A stretch of DNA of 64,000 bases from Cellvibrionales bacterium UBA4451 (GTDB lineage: Bacteria > Pseudomonadota > Gammaproteobacteria > Pseudomonadales > Porticoccaceae), in contig DGPB01000002.1 in the NCBI GenBank assembly GCA_002390285.1, positions 62,001 to 126,000 of the forward strand, read 5' to 3'. Numbering within the stretch: position 1 is the first letter of the stretch; each line of letters starts with the position of its first letter. Both the position numbers and the translations under genes were made by a program. Of the stretch, positions 47,711 to 56,057 are shown piece after piece. Below the pieces are notes generated by a model. It worked only from the letters and a program-made list of their open reading frames with translations. It did no database searches and was not told the origin of the DNA.

Positions 47711-48817
47711 TTATTTCTTTTTCAAAAGAACCCCTGATTCTAGGTGATGGGTATAGGGAAATTGGTCAAAAACAGCAAAGCTTTCGATATTGTGGGTGTC
47801 GCTAATGACTGTCAGATTGGCCTTCAGGGTTGTCGGATTACAGGAAATATAGATGATGTTGTCGAATCGTTTGACCAGAGCCACGGTTGCGTCGTCCAAC
47901 CCGGCACGGGGGGGGTCTACAAAGATAGTACTGAAGTGGTAATTATTTAGGTCGATATCTTTCAGGCGACGAAAGGGACGAATACCATTCAGTGCTTCGG
48001 TAAATTCCTCGCTGGACATACGAACAATGGTGACATTATCGATATCATTGGCTTTAAGATTGTATTCTGCAGATCGTACGGATATCTTTGAGATTTCTGT
48101 GGCCAGTACCCGGTCAAAATTCTGTGCCAGCACACAGGTGAAATTACCATTACCACAATACAGTTCAACCAAGTCTCCACTGCATTGAGTGCTTTGTTCT
48201 AGCGCCCAGCCAAGCATCTTCTGATTCACCTTCGCGTTGGGTTGAGTAAACCCTGTTTCCACTTGCTGATAACTGTATTCCTTTCCAGATATCCGCAGTT
48301 TTTCTATCACGTAATCTCGGTCTAGAACGTTTTTTTGTTTACGACTGCGACCAATAATCGCAACACCCAGTTGTTGTTGGAGTTGAAGAGCAGACTCTTG
48401 CCATTCTTCATTCAAGGGCTTGTGATAGATTAGAGTGATAAGGGCTTCACCACTCAGGGTGGTGAGAAATTCAGCGCTAAATAGACGTCGGCTCAGCACC
48501 TCGCTGGTATTGATTTTTACCAATAACTTCGGCATGAGTTGGTTTATTTGCTGGGAGCCTATTGGGAAATCATCGATTATATAGGGGCGCTTCTCACCGG
48601 GTTGATTCATGGCGTAGTGCGCTGAACCGTTTTCATGCCAGATACGGAATTCTGCACGCATTCTGAAGTGCAGTGGTTCGGAGGTGTGAATATCAATTTT
48701 TGGCAGCGAAAATTCAGCAAAGTCTGAGTTTAGGTTAGCCAATTTTATATCGAGCTGCTGTTGATAATTATCGGGGTTGATCTGTTGCAATACGCTATCT
48801 CCGCAAGGGGCGCGCAT
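47711..48817 (-). CDS. trmA: tRNA (uracil-54-C5)-methyltransferase TrmA
   Basis: 368-residue SAM enzyme making m5U54 in the T-loop of tRNAs. It has no N-terminal TRAM domain, as in E. coli TrmA. Motifs: YRMRAEFRIWH-type HFRMRAEFRIWHENG, QVETGFTQPNAKVNQKMLGW, DLVELYCGNGNFTCVLAQNF (SAM), FVDPPRAGLDD, and IIYISCNPTTLKANL with the catalytic Cys; DQFPYTHHLESGVLL near the end carries the general-base Glu. The ATG start MRAPCGDSVLQQ lacks a clear ribosome binding site. Confidence 0.96.
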   Translation of the reverse strand: MRAPCGDSVLQQINPDNYQQQLDIKLANLNSDFAEFSLPKIDIHTSEPLHFRMRAEFRIWHENGSAHYAMNQPGEKRPYIIDDFPIGSQQINQLMPKLLVKINTSEVLSRRLFSAEFLTTLSGEALITLIYHKPLNEEWQESALQLQQQLGVAIIGRSRKQKNVLDRDYVIEKLRISGKEYSYQQVETGFTQPNAKVNQKMLGWALEQSTQCSGDLVELYCGNGNFTCVLAQNFDRVLATEISKISVRSAEYNLKANDIDNVTIVRMSSEEFTEALNGIRPFRRLKDIDLNNYHFSTIFVDPPRAGLDDATVALVKRFDNIIYISCNPTTLKANLTVISDTHNIESFAVFDQFPYTHHLESGVLLKKK

Positions 48818-48927
48818 TATACTGGATAAATGGTACTGAATTAATGCTACTTAATGGATAAACGCTGAACGGGTTTGTGCACGTCTGGGTGAGCCGGGAT
48901 CAAGTGTTGCTGAGGATATTACACCCG

Positions 48928-49254
48928 TTATTTACGCAACTGCTTTTGAGTATTCAGATAACGGGGTAGGGGCCCAACATCTTCATACACTTCATCACCA
49001 TCTTCCACGCGGATCACCGTTGTGCCAGGAACATAGGGCATTTCTGCTTCCAGTGCCTCCAGTGCATAGTGCAGCAGGTGTCCGGCAATTTCCTTTGTGG
49101 GGAGTTGGTAGAGTTCAGATAATGCCTGCAGTTTGATACCATCAGACCCATGAATCGAAAGCTCTGATGTTATAAGGTCCGCATTATCCGCTGAACGTTT
49201 TTCCCACTCAGCCAGTAACTGGGAAAATCCTTTACGGCCTCCTTTGTAGTTCAT
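48928..49254 (-). CDS. Small conserved protein (called pilin tip/assembly protein in pseudomonads)
   Basis: 108-residue acidic, soluble protein. The pattern FSQLLAEWEKR, LQALSELYQLPTKEIAGHLLHYALEALEAEMPYVPG and YEDVGPLPRYL matches a small Pseudomonas family labelled type 1 pili tip component or pilin assembly protein. That label looks arbitrary: there is no signal peptide and no pilus gene nearby. The helical part resembles a ribbon-helix-helix-like or dimerising domain, but this is speculative. ATG preceded by an AAGTGAGG stretch. Confidence 0.75.
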   Translation of the reverse strand: MNYKGGRKGFSQLLAEWEKRSADNADLITSELSIHGSDGIKLQALSELYQLPTKEIAGHLLHYALEALEAEMPYVPGTTVIRVEDGDEVYEDVGPLPRYLNTQKQLRK

Positions 49255-49347
49255 AGAAACCTCACTTTTACCGTATTATTTCAATCTACGTATGATTAGT
49301 GTAGATCATACTGTGTGCAAATAGTTCTGAATTTCAAAGGGTTATTT

Positions 49348-49755
49348 ATGATTATCTCACTTAATATCAAGATTTCAGGACAGGGATTGCATCATATTAC
49401 TCCCCAAATCATATCTTCTGTCGCTTCCGTGGAGATGATGGAAGGGTTGTGCACTCTCCTCATACAGCACACCTGAGCAAGTTTGCTGATCCAGGAAAAC
49501 TATGCCCCTTACTGCCAAGATTGATTTGCAGAACTGGCTTAATCGGCTTGTTCCGGAACATGACTCTCTGTATACCCACACGCTAGAAGGAGCTGATGAT
49601 ATGCCTGCTCATATCAAGTCAGCACTGACGGCTTCGTCCTTATCTGTTCCTGTGATGAATGGTCAATTGGCGCTGGGTTCCTGGCAAGGAATTTTTCTTT
49701 GGGAGTATACCGTCATCAGGGTGGTATATGAAAAGTACTGATACACTTGGGTTGA
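49348..49755 (+). pseudogene. yjbQ: Decayed YjbQ / UPF0047 gene
   Basis: Reading in pieces gives a whole YjbQ-like protein: an N-terminal part ending LLIQHT, a TGA at 49474-49476 where the family has Ser (TCA to TGA fits), then ASLLIQENYAP; an extra T at 49509/49510 shifts the frame to TAKIDLQNW ... EGADDMPAHIKSAL and ALGSWQGIFLWEY; two extra bases at 49709-49710 shift again to RHQGG, a second TGA at 49729-49731, and KVLIHLG before a final TGA. E. coli YjbQ has QHTSASL, EGADDMPSHIKS and GTWQGIWLGEHR at these places. The 79-codon open frame 49502-49741 is only its middle fragment. Confidence 0.88.
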
Positions 49756-49942
49756 TTTATAACCTATTGGTATAAGATATTTTTACATTATCCCTCTTAA
49801 ATCATTGACAGCGTCTATACTCATTATTGTTGATGAAATTATGTGGTTACTCAGTCGTTCAACAGGCCCTTGGGCCGTCAACTTTGCCTGAAATATATGA
49901 GGTGATGTCATGCCTCTAAAATAATAGCGTGAGGGTAGTTTT

Positions 49943-50497
49943 ATGAGACGACATTATTATATTAGCAACGACCTAGATGATCTTGAATCTATTGAGAACG
50001 AGTTGGAGCGTAGCGGTATTACCACACCACAAATCCACGTGCTAAGCCGAGACGACATGGGTGTACAGCAGCATCATTTACACGAAGTTCCCTCTTTTAT
50101 GAAGAAGGATATTGTGCATTCAACCAGCATTGCAGCCTTATTCGGTATTCTTGGTGCCGTACTGGTGGTATCAGTAGCGCATTTCTCCGGGGTGACAGAA
50201 ACAGTAGGCTGGATGCCCTTTATCTTTCTGGCCGTTGTGGTGATGGGCCTTATCACCTGGGAAGGCGGAATGTGGGGTATTCAGAGACCTAATATCCATT
50301 TCAAACGTTTTGAAAAGGTGCTAAATGCCGGTAACCACGTACTCTACGTGGAAGTTAAAAAAGATCAAGAGGCTGTTTTGACGTCAGTCACTGACAGGCA
50401 TCCAAGATTGCAGGCAGCTGGTACGGAAGATGCCGCAACTGGATTGTTAATTGGTATGGAGAATGGTGCTCATCATTTCGCAAAATGGGCTCCGTGA
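49943..50497 (+). CDS. Two-helix membrane protein of unknown function
   Basis: 184 residues: a soluble N-terminal domain (YYISNDLDDLESIENELERSG, QIHVLSRDD) like those that sense or bind small ligands, two adjacent membrane helices (about 62-82 and 90-110), and a second soluble part (HVLYVEVKKDQEAVL). In relatives it is labelled NAD/FAD-utilizing enzyme, without support here; it looks like the DUF1269-type stress proteins. A CTATACT sequence (49815-49821), the sigmaS-style -10, lies about 120 bases upstream. Ends at a strong terminator. Confidence 0.75.
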   Translation: MRRHYYISNDLDDLESIENELERSGITTPQIHVLSRDDMGVQQHHLHEVPSFMKKDIVHSTSIAALFGILGAVLVVSVAHFSGVTETVGWMPFIFLAVVVMGLITWEGGMWGIQRPNIHFKRFEKVLNAGNHVLYVEVKKDQEAVLTSVTDRHPRLQAAGTEDAATGLLIGMENGAHHFAKWAP

Positions 50498-50522
50498 TAG
50501 CTGTTCTCTATTTGTACAATGT

Positions 50523-50555
50523 AAAAAGCTGGTTTATGAAAACCAGCTTTTTTTT
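50523..50555. terminator. Intrinsic terminator between the 184-residue membrane protein and the oxidase operon
   Basis: AAAAAGCTGGTTT (50523-50535) pairs perfectly with AAACCAGCTTTTT (50540-50552) over a four-base loop, followed by more T. The A-run on the left arm makes it usable by the opposing oxidase transcript as well. Confidence 0.9.
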
Positions 50556-50592
50556 GTGCACGTTTTTATGGAGTACGACTAATCACTAATTA

Positions 50593-50913
50593 TTACCCGT
50601 CACCAAAAAATAACAGGCGGGATAGAAAGGTGTAATCCGCTTCGAAACTCATCAAGCTCACCAATACTAGCAGGGCAAGAGGCGGTAGTAAGATAGCATA
50701 AATAAACGCGAGTCTTTCCCACATCACATGCATAAAAACAGCGACGATTAACCCGGCTTTTAACAGCATGAAAATTATAATGAGAGACCAGCGTAAATAA
50801 CCCTCAAATTGAAAGTAATCTACGAGATAGGAACAGGCACTCAATACAAACAGTAAAAACCATATCTTTAGGTAAATACTGATAGGGTGCTGTTGACTAT
50901 GTGATTGTTCCAT
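50593..50913 (-). CDS. Cytochrome c oxidase subunit IV (prokaryotic type)
   Basis: 106-residue protein with three membrane helices (about 12-32, 38-60, 68-90). The sequence LLKAGLIVAVFMHVMWERLAFIYA is the signature of bacterial COX4-type subunits, which stabilise heme-copper oxidases. Last gene of the oxidase operon, 10 bases after subunit III. Helps assembly or stability rather than catalysis. Confidence 0.88.
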   Translation of the reverse strand: MEQSHSQQHPISIYLKIWFLLFVLSACSYLVDYFQFEGYLRWSLIIIFMLLKAGLIVAVFMHVMWERLAFIYAILLPPLALLVLVSLMSFEADYTFLSRLLFFGDG

Positions 50914-50923
50914 TCATCACCTC

Positions 50924-51652
50924 CTACCATAAATAAAAGAATGCAAAAATAAAGACCCAAACAAGATCCACAAAATGCCAATAAAGCCCAGTGATTTCGA
51001 CGATTTGATAGTTTTTAGCACTATTGGTGTTTTCTTGGTTATCGTTTGTCATGTTTTGGCTCAGTTTGGTAATGTCGTAGTGTCCCCTCCAAACTTTTGA
51101 TGCCACGATTAACAGGTAGATAACACCCACGGATACATGTAACCCGTGAAAGCCAGTGATCATAAAAAAGCAGGCGCCAAACTGTGGTGCACCCATTGGA
51201 TTTCCCCAAGGGCGTACACCTTCTTCAATAAGCTTAGTCCACTCAAATGCTTGCATACCCACAAAGGAGGCGCCTAATAAAGCTGTCACTATCATTAAAG
51301 AAGCGGCTTTCTTTTTATCAGCGCGGTAGCCAAAATTAACCGCCATAGCCATGGTGCCGCTGCTGGTAATAAGAATAAAAGTCATGATTGCAATCAGGAC
51401 TAATGGAATATGATGACCTGCAATGGTGAGTGCGAAGACTTCGCTGGGGTTCGGCCAGGGTGTGGTGGTAGACATACGTACTGTCATATATCCAGTGAGG
51501 AAGCTACCGAAAATAAAAGTATCGCTGAGTAGAAATATCCACATCATCGCCTTTCCCCAAGAAATATTCTTGAAGGCATCTTTATCTGATGACCAATCAG
51601 AGACCAGGTGGCGAGTTGATTTATTGGTCGATGGTTCAGTTGCGCTATACAT
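50924..51652 (-). CDS. Cytochrome c oxidase subunit III
   Basis: 242-residue membrane subunit with about seven helices (the first after a 30-residue soluble leader). WGKAMMWIFLLSDTFIFGSFLTGY, FGACFFMITGFHGLHVSVGVIYL and GLYWHFVDLVWVFIFAFFYLW are classic subunit III motifs. A polar insert rich in Asn (about 200-216) precedes the last helix. It lies four bases after a second subunit III-like gene. Subunit III keeps proton uptake efficient and holds lipid. Confidence 0.92.
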   Translation of the reverse strand: MYSATEPSTNKSTRHLVSDWSSDKDAFKNISWGKAMMWIFLLSDTFIFGSFLTGYMTVRMSTTTPWPNPSEVFALTIAGHHIPLVLIAIMTFILITSSGTMAMAVNFGYRADKKKAASLMIVTALLGASFVGMQAFEWTKLIEEGVRPWGNPMGAPQFGACFFMITGFHGLHVSVGVIYLLIVASKVWRGHYDITKLSQNMTNDNQENTNSAKNYQIVEITGLYWHFVDLVWVFIFAFFYLW

Positions 51653-51656
51653 AGTT

Positions 51657-52307
51657 TTACCTCAACCCACAGAGGGCAGCAAAGGCTTCAAATGTTTCTG
51701 GTGGACTTGTCAGTAAGGCGAATAGAATCAGCCATACAGCAAGGAGGAAGTGCCAATAGGTGGCGCATAGTTCAATGCGCACACTCGTTCGTTCGAACGA
51801 AAGACCTCTCCATATGCCTAGACTGGTAATAGCCCAGCCGACAAGACCAAAAACTAAATGTAGTCCGTGTAGCCCGGTTAGTAAGTAGAAAAAACCGTAT
51901 GCAGGGTTTCCTGAAACTAAGTTACCCGTTGAAATAAGTTGCAACCATATGAATACTTGTCCGACCAGAAAGGCTAGGGTAAAAATACCCGCCAAAATTA
52001 ACCCTTCGGTGGACTGTTCACGTTGATTTTTTCGGCTGGCCATTCGCGCCCATTGTAATGAGGCGCTGGCAAAAGCTAGAAGTCCCGTATTGACCCAAAG
52101 TGCCCAAGGCTTGGCCAGTGGCTGCCATGCAGCAGTGAGTGATTCGTAATCGGGAAATTGAGAGCGGCCCATAAAGGCCACAATAAACAGGAAAAAGAGT
52201 GAACTCAGCGCTAGTAGTAACACGCGTAAACCGGTTTTAGCCTGGGCCGCGGTGGGTTGCATTGAGTATTCCCAGATATTGTCGGCCATATCGGTTTTTC
52301 CCGTCAT
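51657..52307 (-). CDS. Second cytochrome c oxidase subunit III-like protein
   Basis: 216 residues, about five to six helices. YGFFYLLTGLHGLHLVFGLVGW and ELCATYWHFLLAVWLILFALL match subunit III. It is more divergent than its neighbour at 50924-51652. Two subunit III genes behind subunits II and I recall the coxMNOP layout of Bradyrhizobium, from memory. Overlaps ctaD by four bases, so it is in the same operon. Whether both proteins join one complex is unknown. Confidence 0.88.
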   Translation of the reverse strand: MTGKTDMADNIWEYSMQPTAAQAKTGLRVLLLALSSLFFLFIVAFMGRSQFPDYESLTAAWQPLAKPWALWVNTGLLAFASASLQWARMASRKNQREQSTEGLILAGIFTLAFLVGQVFIWLQLISTGNLVSGNPAYGFFYLLTGLHGLHLVFGLVGWAITSLGIWRGLSFERTSVRIELCATYWHFLLAVWLILFALLTSPPETFEAFAALCGLR

Positions 52308-54058
52308 GATCCTTCCCCCTCGATGTCGCTGACAATACCCACGGAAGCATTGGTCGATGTTTGTGAAACAAAATCATCGGTAAGACCCGGTATGCTGTAA
52401 TCGTAGGCTCCACGATAAACCACTGGTAGCTTGGGCCCCCAATTGCCATGATGAGGTGGTGTATCTGGTGTACACCATTCCAGGGATGCCGCTTTCCAAG
52501 GATTGTTGCCGGAAGGTTTTCCCTTGGTAAAACTGTGAATCAGGTTATAAATAAACAAAACTTGAGATATACCTACAATAATCGCTACGACGGTAATAAA
52601 TTGGTTCAATATGTAGGCAGATTGGGAAATAAACTCTAATCCCTCGAAAGAAAAGTAGCGGCGAGGCATACCTTGAATACCCAGATAATGCATGGGGAAG
52701 TAGATGAGGTAGGTACCCAGAAAGGTGATCCAGAAATGTAGCTTTCCAATGGTGTCATTTAGCATGCGTCCGGTAATTTTCGGATACCAGTGATAGATGG
52801 CCCCAAAGATCACCAGAATGGGTGCTACGCCCATCACCATATGGAAATGAGCAACCACAAAGTAGGTGTCAGATAGAGGAATGTCTACCACCACATTTCC
52901 CAGAAATAATCCCGTCAATCCTCCCACCAAAAAGGTCAGAATAAATGCCAGGGCAAACAACATTGGCACGGTAAAATGGATGTCACCTTGCCATAGGGTA
53001 AGAATCCAATTGTAGACTTTGAGTGCGGTAGGAACTGCAATGATCAGTGTTGTAGTTGCAAAGAAAAATCCAAAATACGGGTTCATTCCACTGACGTACA
53101 TATGGTGTGCCCAGACGATAAAGCTCAACCCTCCGATGGCCACAATAGCCCATACCATCATTTTGTAACCAAAAATAATCTTGCGGGCATGGACACTGAT
53201 GATGTCCGATATGATTCCAAATGCGGGCAGGGCAACGATATAAACTTCGGGATGACCAAAAAACCAGAAGAGATGCTGGAATAGAACGGGACTTCCACCA
53301 CTGTGCGACATCTGGGTGCCCAGAGACATCATCTCTGGCATAAAAAAGCTGGTACCGATAGTTTTATCCAGCAACATCATTACGCCGCTGACAAATAACG
53401 CAGGGAAAGCCAGTAATGCCAAAATGGTAGCGGTAAAAATACCCCAAACCGAGAGAGGCATACGCATCAATGTCATACCATGGGTACGAGCTTGCAGTAC
53501 GGTGGTGACATAGTTGAGACCACCCATGGTAGCCGCAACAATAAAGAATATCAGTGATACCAGCATCAGAATAATGCCCCATTCCGTTCCGGGTGTACCC
53601 TCCGATATGGCTTGGGGTGGGTAGAGAGTCCAACCGGCCCCGGTGGGGCCACCAGGAACAAAGAAGCTGGAGATCAGAATCAATACCGAGAGTAAATAAA
53701 CCCAGTAGCTGAGCATGTTAACGTAGGGGAAAACCATATCCCTCGCACCCACCATCAATGGGATCAGGTAGTTACCAAAGCCACCGAGGAAGAGGGCCGT
53801 TAACAAGTAGATGACCATGATCATGCCATGCATAGTCATGTACTGATAATACTCACTGGCGTTGATATCTAGTACGCCGGGAAAGCCCAGTTGCATCCGC
53901 ATTAATCCAGATAGGACGAGTGCAATAAGGCCGACAGTAATAGCTGTCAGTGAGTACTGAATGGCGATGACTTTGTGGTCTTGGCTCCAAACATATTTTG
54001 TCCAGTAACTTTTTGGTTCATGGAGTACTTGTCGTTCTGCATCTTCTGCGTAAGCCAT
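52304..54058 (-). CDS. ctaD: Cytochrome c oxidase subunit I
   Basis: 584-residue catalytic subunit with 12 helices holding low-spin heme, high-spin heme and CuB. Visible: MTMHGMIMVIYLL (heme ligand His), WFFGHPEVYIVALPAFG with the CuB His and the D-channel Glu, the CuB His pair in IVWAHHMYVSGMNP, and VVAHFHMVMGVAP. GHPEVY and Asn/Asp of GNYLIPLMVGARDMVFP place it in the A1 type of heme-copper oxidases. The C-terminal extension after the last helix (about 520-584) is soluble. Confidence 0.97.
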   Translation of the reverse strand: MAYAEDAERQVLHEPKSYWTKYVWSQDHKVIAIQYSLTAITVGLIALVLSGLMRMQLGFPGVLDINASEYYQYMTMHGMIMVIYLLTALFLGGFGNYLIPLMVGARDMVFPYVNMLSYWVYLLSVLILISSFFVPGGPTGAGWTLYPPQAISEGTPGTEWGIILMLVSLIFFIVAATMGGLNYVTTVLQARTHGMTLMRMPLSVWGIFTATILALLAFPALFVSGVMMLLDKTIGTSFFMPEMMSLGTQMSHSGGSPVLFQHLFWFFGHPEVYIVALPAFGIISDIISVHARKIIFGYKMMVWAIVAIGGLSFIVWAHHMYVSGMNPYFGFFFATTTLIIAVPTALKVYNWILTLWQGDIHFTVPMLFALAFILTFLVGGLTGLFLGNVVVDIPLSDTYFVVAHFHMVMGVAPILVIFGAIYHWYPKITGRMLNDTIGKLHFWITFLGTYLIYFPMHYLGIQGMPRRYFSFEGLEFISQSAYILNQFITVVAIIVGISQVLFIYNLIHSFTKGKPSGNNPWKAASLEWCTPDTPPHHGNWGPKLPVVYRGAYDYSIPGLTDDFVSQTSTNASVGIVSDIEGEGS

Positions 54059-54071
54059 ACTGAATCCTCCC

Positions 54072-55223
54072 TCAATCCTGAGGGGTAATGTTTTTATTCA
54101 TAGGAGTGTCTGCTTGTGGTGCTGACGACTCTTCGCTGGTGAGAGATTGAATATAGGCGGTGATAGCTGCCAGCTGTTCTTCACTGAACTCGTAGGCGAC
54201 CATTACGGGTGGATAATCGCGCACGATTTTGGCTGAGGGGTTGACAATGGACTCCTCAATATAGGATGCGTCAACACTGAGGGTAGAACCATCAGCCAAG
54301 GTTTCAGTTTTTCCATAGAGTCCGAGCCATCCTGGGCCTAAACTCTTACTGCCATCGACACTGTGGCAAGCAATACAGCCTCGATTTTGGGCTAACTGTT
54401 GTCCTTGGTCAGATAGCCCATCACTGGTCTTACCCGTCATGATTTCGGAAAAGGTAGACTGCTCAGATAACCAAGTGTCGAATTCTGCCTGAGTGACGAC
54501 CACTAGGTGCCCCCGCATATTGTAGTGGCCTACACCACATAACTCGGCGCACAGAGCCTCGTAACGACCGATGACTGTGGGGGTTGCCCAAAAGCTGGTG
54601 ACAATACCTGGGATTAAGTCCATTTTTGACCGCAATTGCGGCACATAGAAGTTGTGCAATACATCGATTGATCGCAATAAAAAGTTTATGGGTTGGTCAA
54701 TAGGAAGACGTAGTTCATTAGTGTGTATTAATCGATCGTCTTGCCCATTGGGATCTGACGGATTGATGCCGAATTGGTTCTTTGGGCCAATATGCTTGAC
54801 GGATGTGGTACCGAGCAAACCATCATCGCCGGGAAATCTGAATGCCCACCTCCACTGCTGGCCAAGAACTTCTACGTTCATCGCGTTATCAGGGGGTTTT
54901 ACAAATTGACCATATACCACCAGCCCTGGTGCCAGCAGGGCGCAGATACCTAGGCTGGTGACGGCTATCAGCCAGCCTTCCAATTTTTTATTGTGAGATC
55001 CGTAATGAGCGGTATGGCCCTCACGGTGCCGGTAACGTACCAGGCAGTAAATAAGGAAGAACATGATGGCGACAAAAAACAGTCCGCAGACTAAAAAGGT
55101 GATGCTTAGTATTTGATCCATGGATTCCCAGTTAGAAGCGAGATCTGTTTGTTGCCAGGGATTAAGAAAATGGAAGACTACAGAGGCTATAACCAATAAC
55201 GTCATTATTATCGCTGTTAGCAT
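54072..55223 (-). CDS. coxB: Cytochrome c oxidase subunit II with fused cytochrome c domain
   Basis: 383 residues. Two N-terminal helices (about 5-20 and 40-60, 78-100 region), then the CuA cupredoxin domain with AELCGVGHYNMRGHLVV (two Cys, His and Met ligands), and a C-terminal cytochrome c domain with GCIACHSVDG and the axial Met in YPPVMVAYEF. This is the caa3 layout, in which the fused cytochrome delivers electrons to CuA. The ATG follows GGGAGG and overlaps a possible small gene by seven bases. Operon order coxB-ctaD-III-III-IV. Confidence 0.96.
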   Translation of the reverse strand: MLTAIIMTLLVIASVVFHFLNPWQQTDLASNWESMDQILSITFLVCGLFFVAIMFFLIYCLVRYRHREGHTAHYGSHNKKLEGWLIAVTSLGICALLAPGLVVYGQFVKPPDNAMNVEVLGQQWRWAFRFPGDDGLLGTTSVKHIGPKNQFGINPSDPNGQDDRLIHTNELRLPIDQPINFLLRSIDVLHNFYVPQLRSKMDLIPGIVTSFWATPTVIGRYEALCAELCGVGHYNMRGHLVVVTQAEFDTWLSEQSTFSEIMTGKTSDGLSDQGQQLAQNRGCIACHSVDGSKSLGPGWLGLYGKTETLADGSTLSVDASYIEESIVNPSAKIVRDYPPVMVAYEFSEEQLAAITAYIQSLTSEESSAPQADTPMNKNITPQD

Positions 55224-55399
55224 AAGAGCCTCCCTGCGGTTCTAATTGTTTTCAGAGTGCTGATGTAGGTGATGGCAGGAGAATATAATGGCGGTAGTTC
55301 CGCTGGTCTGCTTGCTAGTATTTGGCCGGGAAAGCTATTCCATAGAGAACCTGTGTCGTCATGTACTAATACTATTGACTGGACTAACACCTTATTCAC
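55217..55399 (-). CDS. Possible 60-residue protein translationally coupled to coxB
   Basis: GTG at 55399 has GGAGG seven bases upstream and opens a 60-codon frame (MNKVLVQSIVLVHDDTGSLW ... TAGRLLC) whose stop TAA overlaps the coxB ATG as ATGCTAA. This geometry is typical of coupled genes. The peptide is soluble and basic toward the end, with no family I know. It may be real or only a leader frame. Confidence 0.4.
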   Translation of the reverse strand: MNKVLVQSIVLVHDDTGSLWNSFPGQILASRPAELPPLYSPAITYISTLKTIRTAGRLLC

Positions 55400-55678
55400 G
55401 AGACCGCCTCCATAGGGGCTAATAGTTGATCGCGTTAACAGGGTTGTGAAAACAAACAACCGAGGTTGTGGTGCTTACATAGGGCATAGTGGCGAGAAAC
55501 CTATAACGATGTGTACCTAGGAATACCTAGATGACAATTTCGTCACGCTGGGAATCAACACCTACTAACGGAGAACAGTACCGTTTCCAGAAAGCTAACA
55601 CTTTCGCTTATCTGAAGGTTAGAAGAGGAATGGAAGGTACGCAAATACAATACTGATATTTTATGGATAGTCATGGCT
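55400..55678. other. Upstream control region of the oxidase operon
   Basis: Between the possible 60-residue gene and phhB there is no other convincing gene. The main element is the CTAGG-AATA-CCTAG inverted repeat at 55517-55530. On the minus strand a TATAGG lies about 24 bases beyond it, so the repeat could sit at or near a -35 region; no good -35/-10 pair was found. Confidence 0.5.
55513..55530 (-). promoter_or_regulatory. CTAGG-N4-CCTAG inverted repeat upstream of the oxidase operon
   Basis: On the minus strand 55530-55513 reads CTAGGTATTCCTAGGTAC. The matching plus-strand stretch at 46030-46047 reads CTAGGTATACCTAGGCAC: 16 of 18 identical. Both point toward a gene 74-114 bases away. CTAG is usually rare in such genomes, so the pair suggests a shared DNA-binding protein. 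Confidence 0.5.
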
Positions 55679-56014
55679 TCAATCGATCAGCTCATCCGTT
55701 CGGGCAGCCAAAATAAAATCATTACGGTGTAATCCGCCAATTTTGTGGGTCCACCAAGTGACAGTGACTTTTCCCCATTCAACTCGTATCGCGGGATGGT
55801 GGTTGGTTATTTCCGCTAATTCACCTACCTGATTGGCAAAGGCCATGGCGTTCACAAAATTATCGAAGGTAAATAACCTTTCAAGTTGTGGGATAGCGTC
55901 ACGGGTTTTAATGGACCAGTGTGGAATTTCTGTCAGTAGATTGGGATATTCATTCTTGGATACGGCTGGAGCATCTGCGCGACAAGCATCACAGATTTCT
56001 TGGGAAAGAGTCAT
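55679..56014 (-). CDS. phhB: 4a-hydroxytetrahydrobiopterin dehydratase (pterin carbinolamine dehydratase)
   Basis: 111-residue enzyme that dehydrates the pterin carbinolamine formed by phenylalanine hydroxylase. The family signature [28 protein letters not shown] contains the active-site His pair and the terminal His. No phenylalanine hydroxylase (phhA) is adjacent, so the role may be pterin recycling elsewhere or in tetrahydrofolate metabolism. Normal length. Confidence 0.93.
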   Translation of the reverse strand: MTLSQEICDACRADAPAVSKNEYPNLLTEIPHWSIKTRDAIPQLERLFTFDNFVNAMAFANQVGELAEITNHHPAIRVEWGKVTVTWWTHKIGGLHRNDFILAARTDELID

Positions 56015-56057
56015 AGCGTTCTCCTATCTCTACGAGACAGTCTAGCTCAATTCTCGT

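Noticed and set aside
49502..49741. A 79-codon open frame that could be called a small protein
   Set aside because: Its translation is the middle of a YjbQ protein whose two ends lie in other frames, so it is a pseudogene fragment.
55400..55459. Upstream extension of the small ORF before coxB to 80 codons
   Set aside because: The GTG at 55399 has a properly spaced GGAGG, while nothing supports the longer start.
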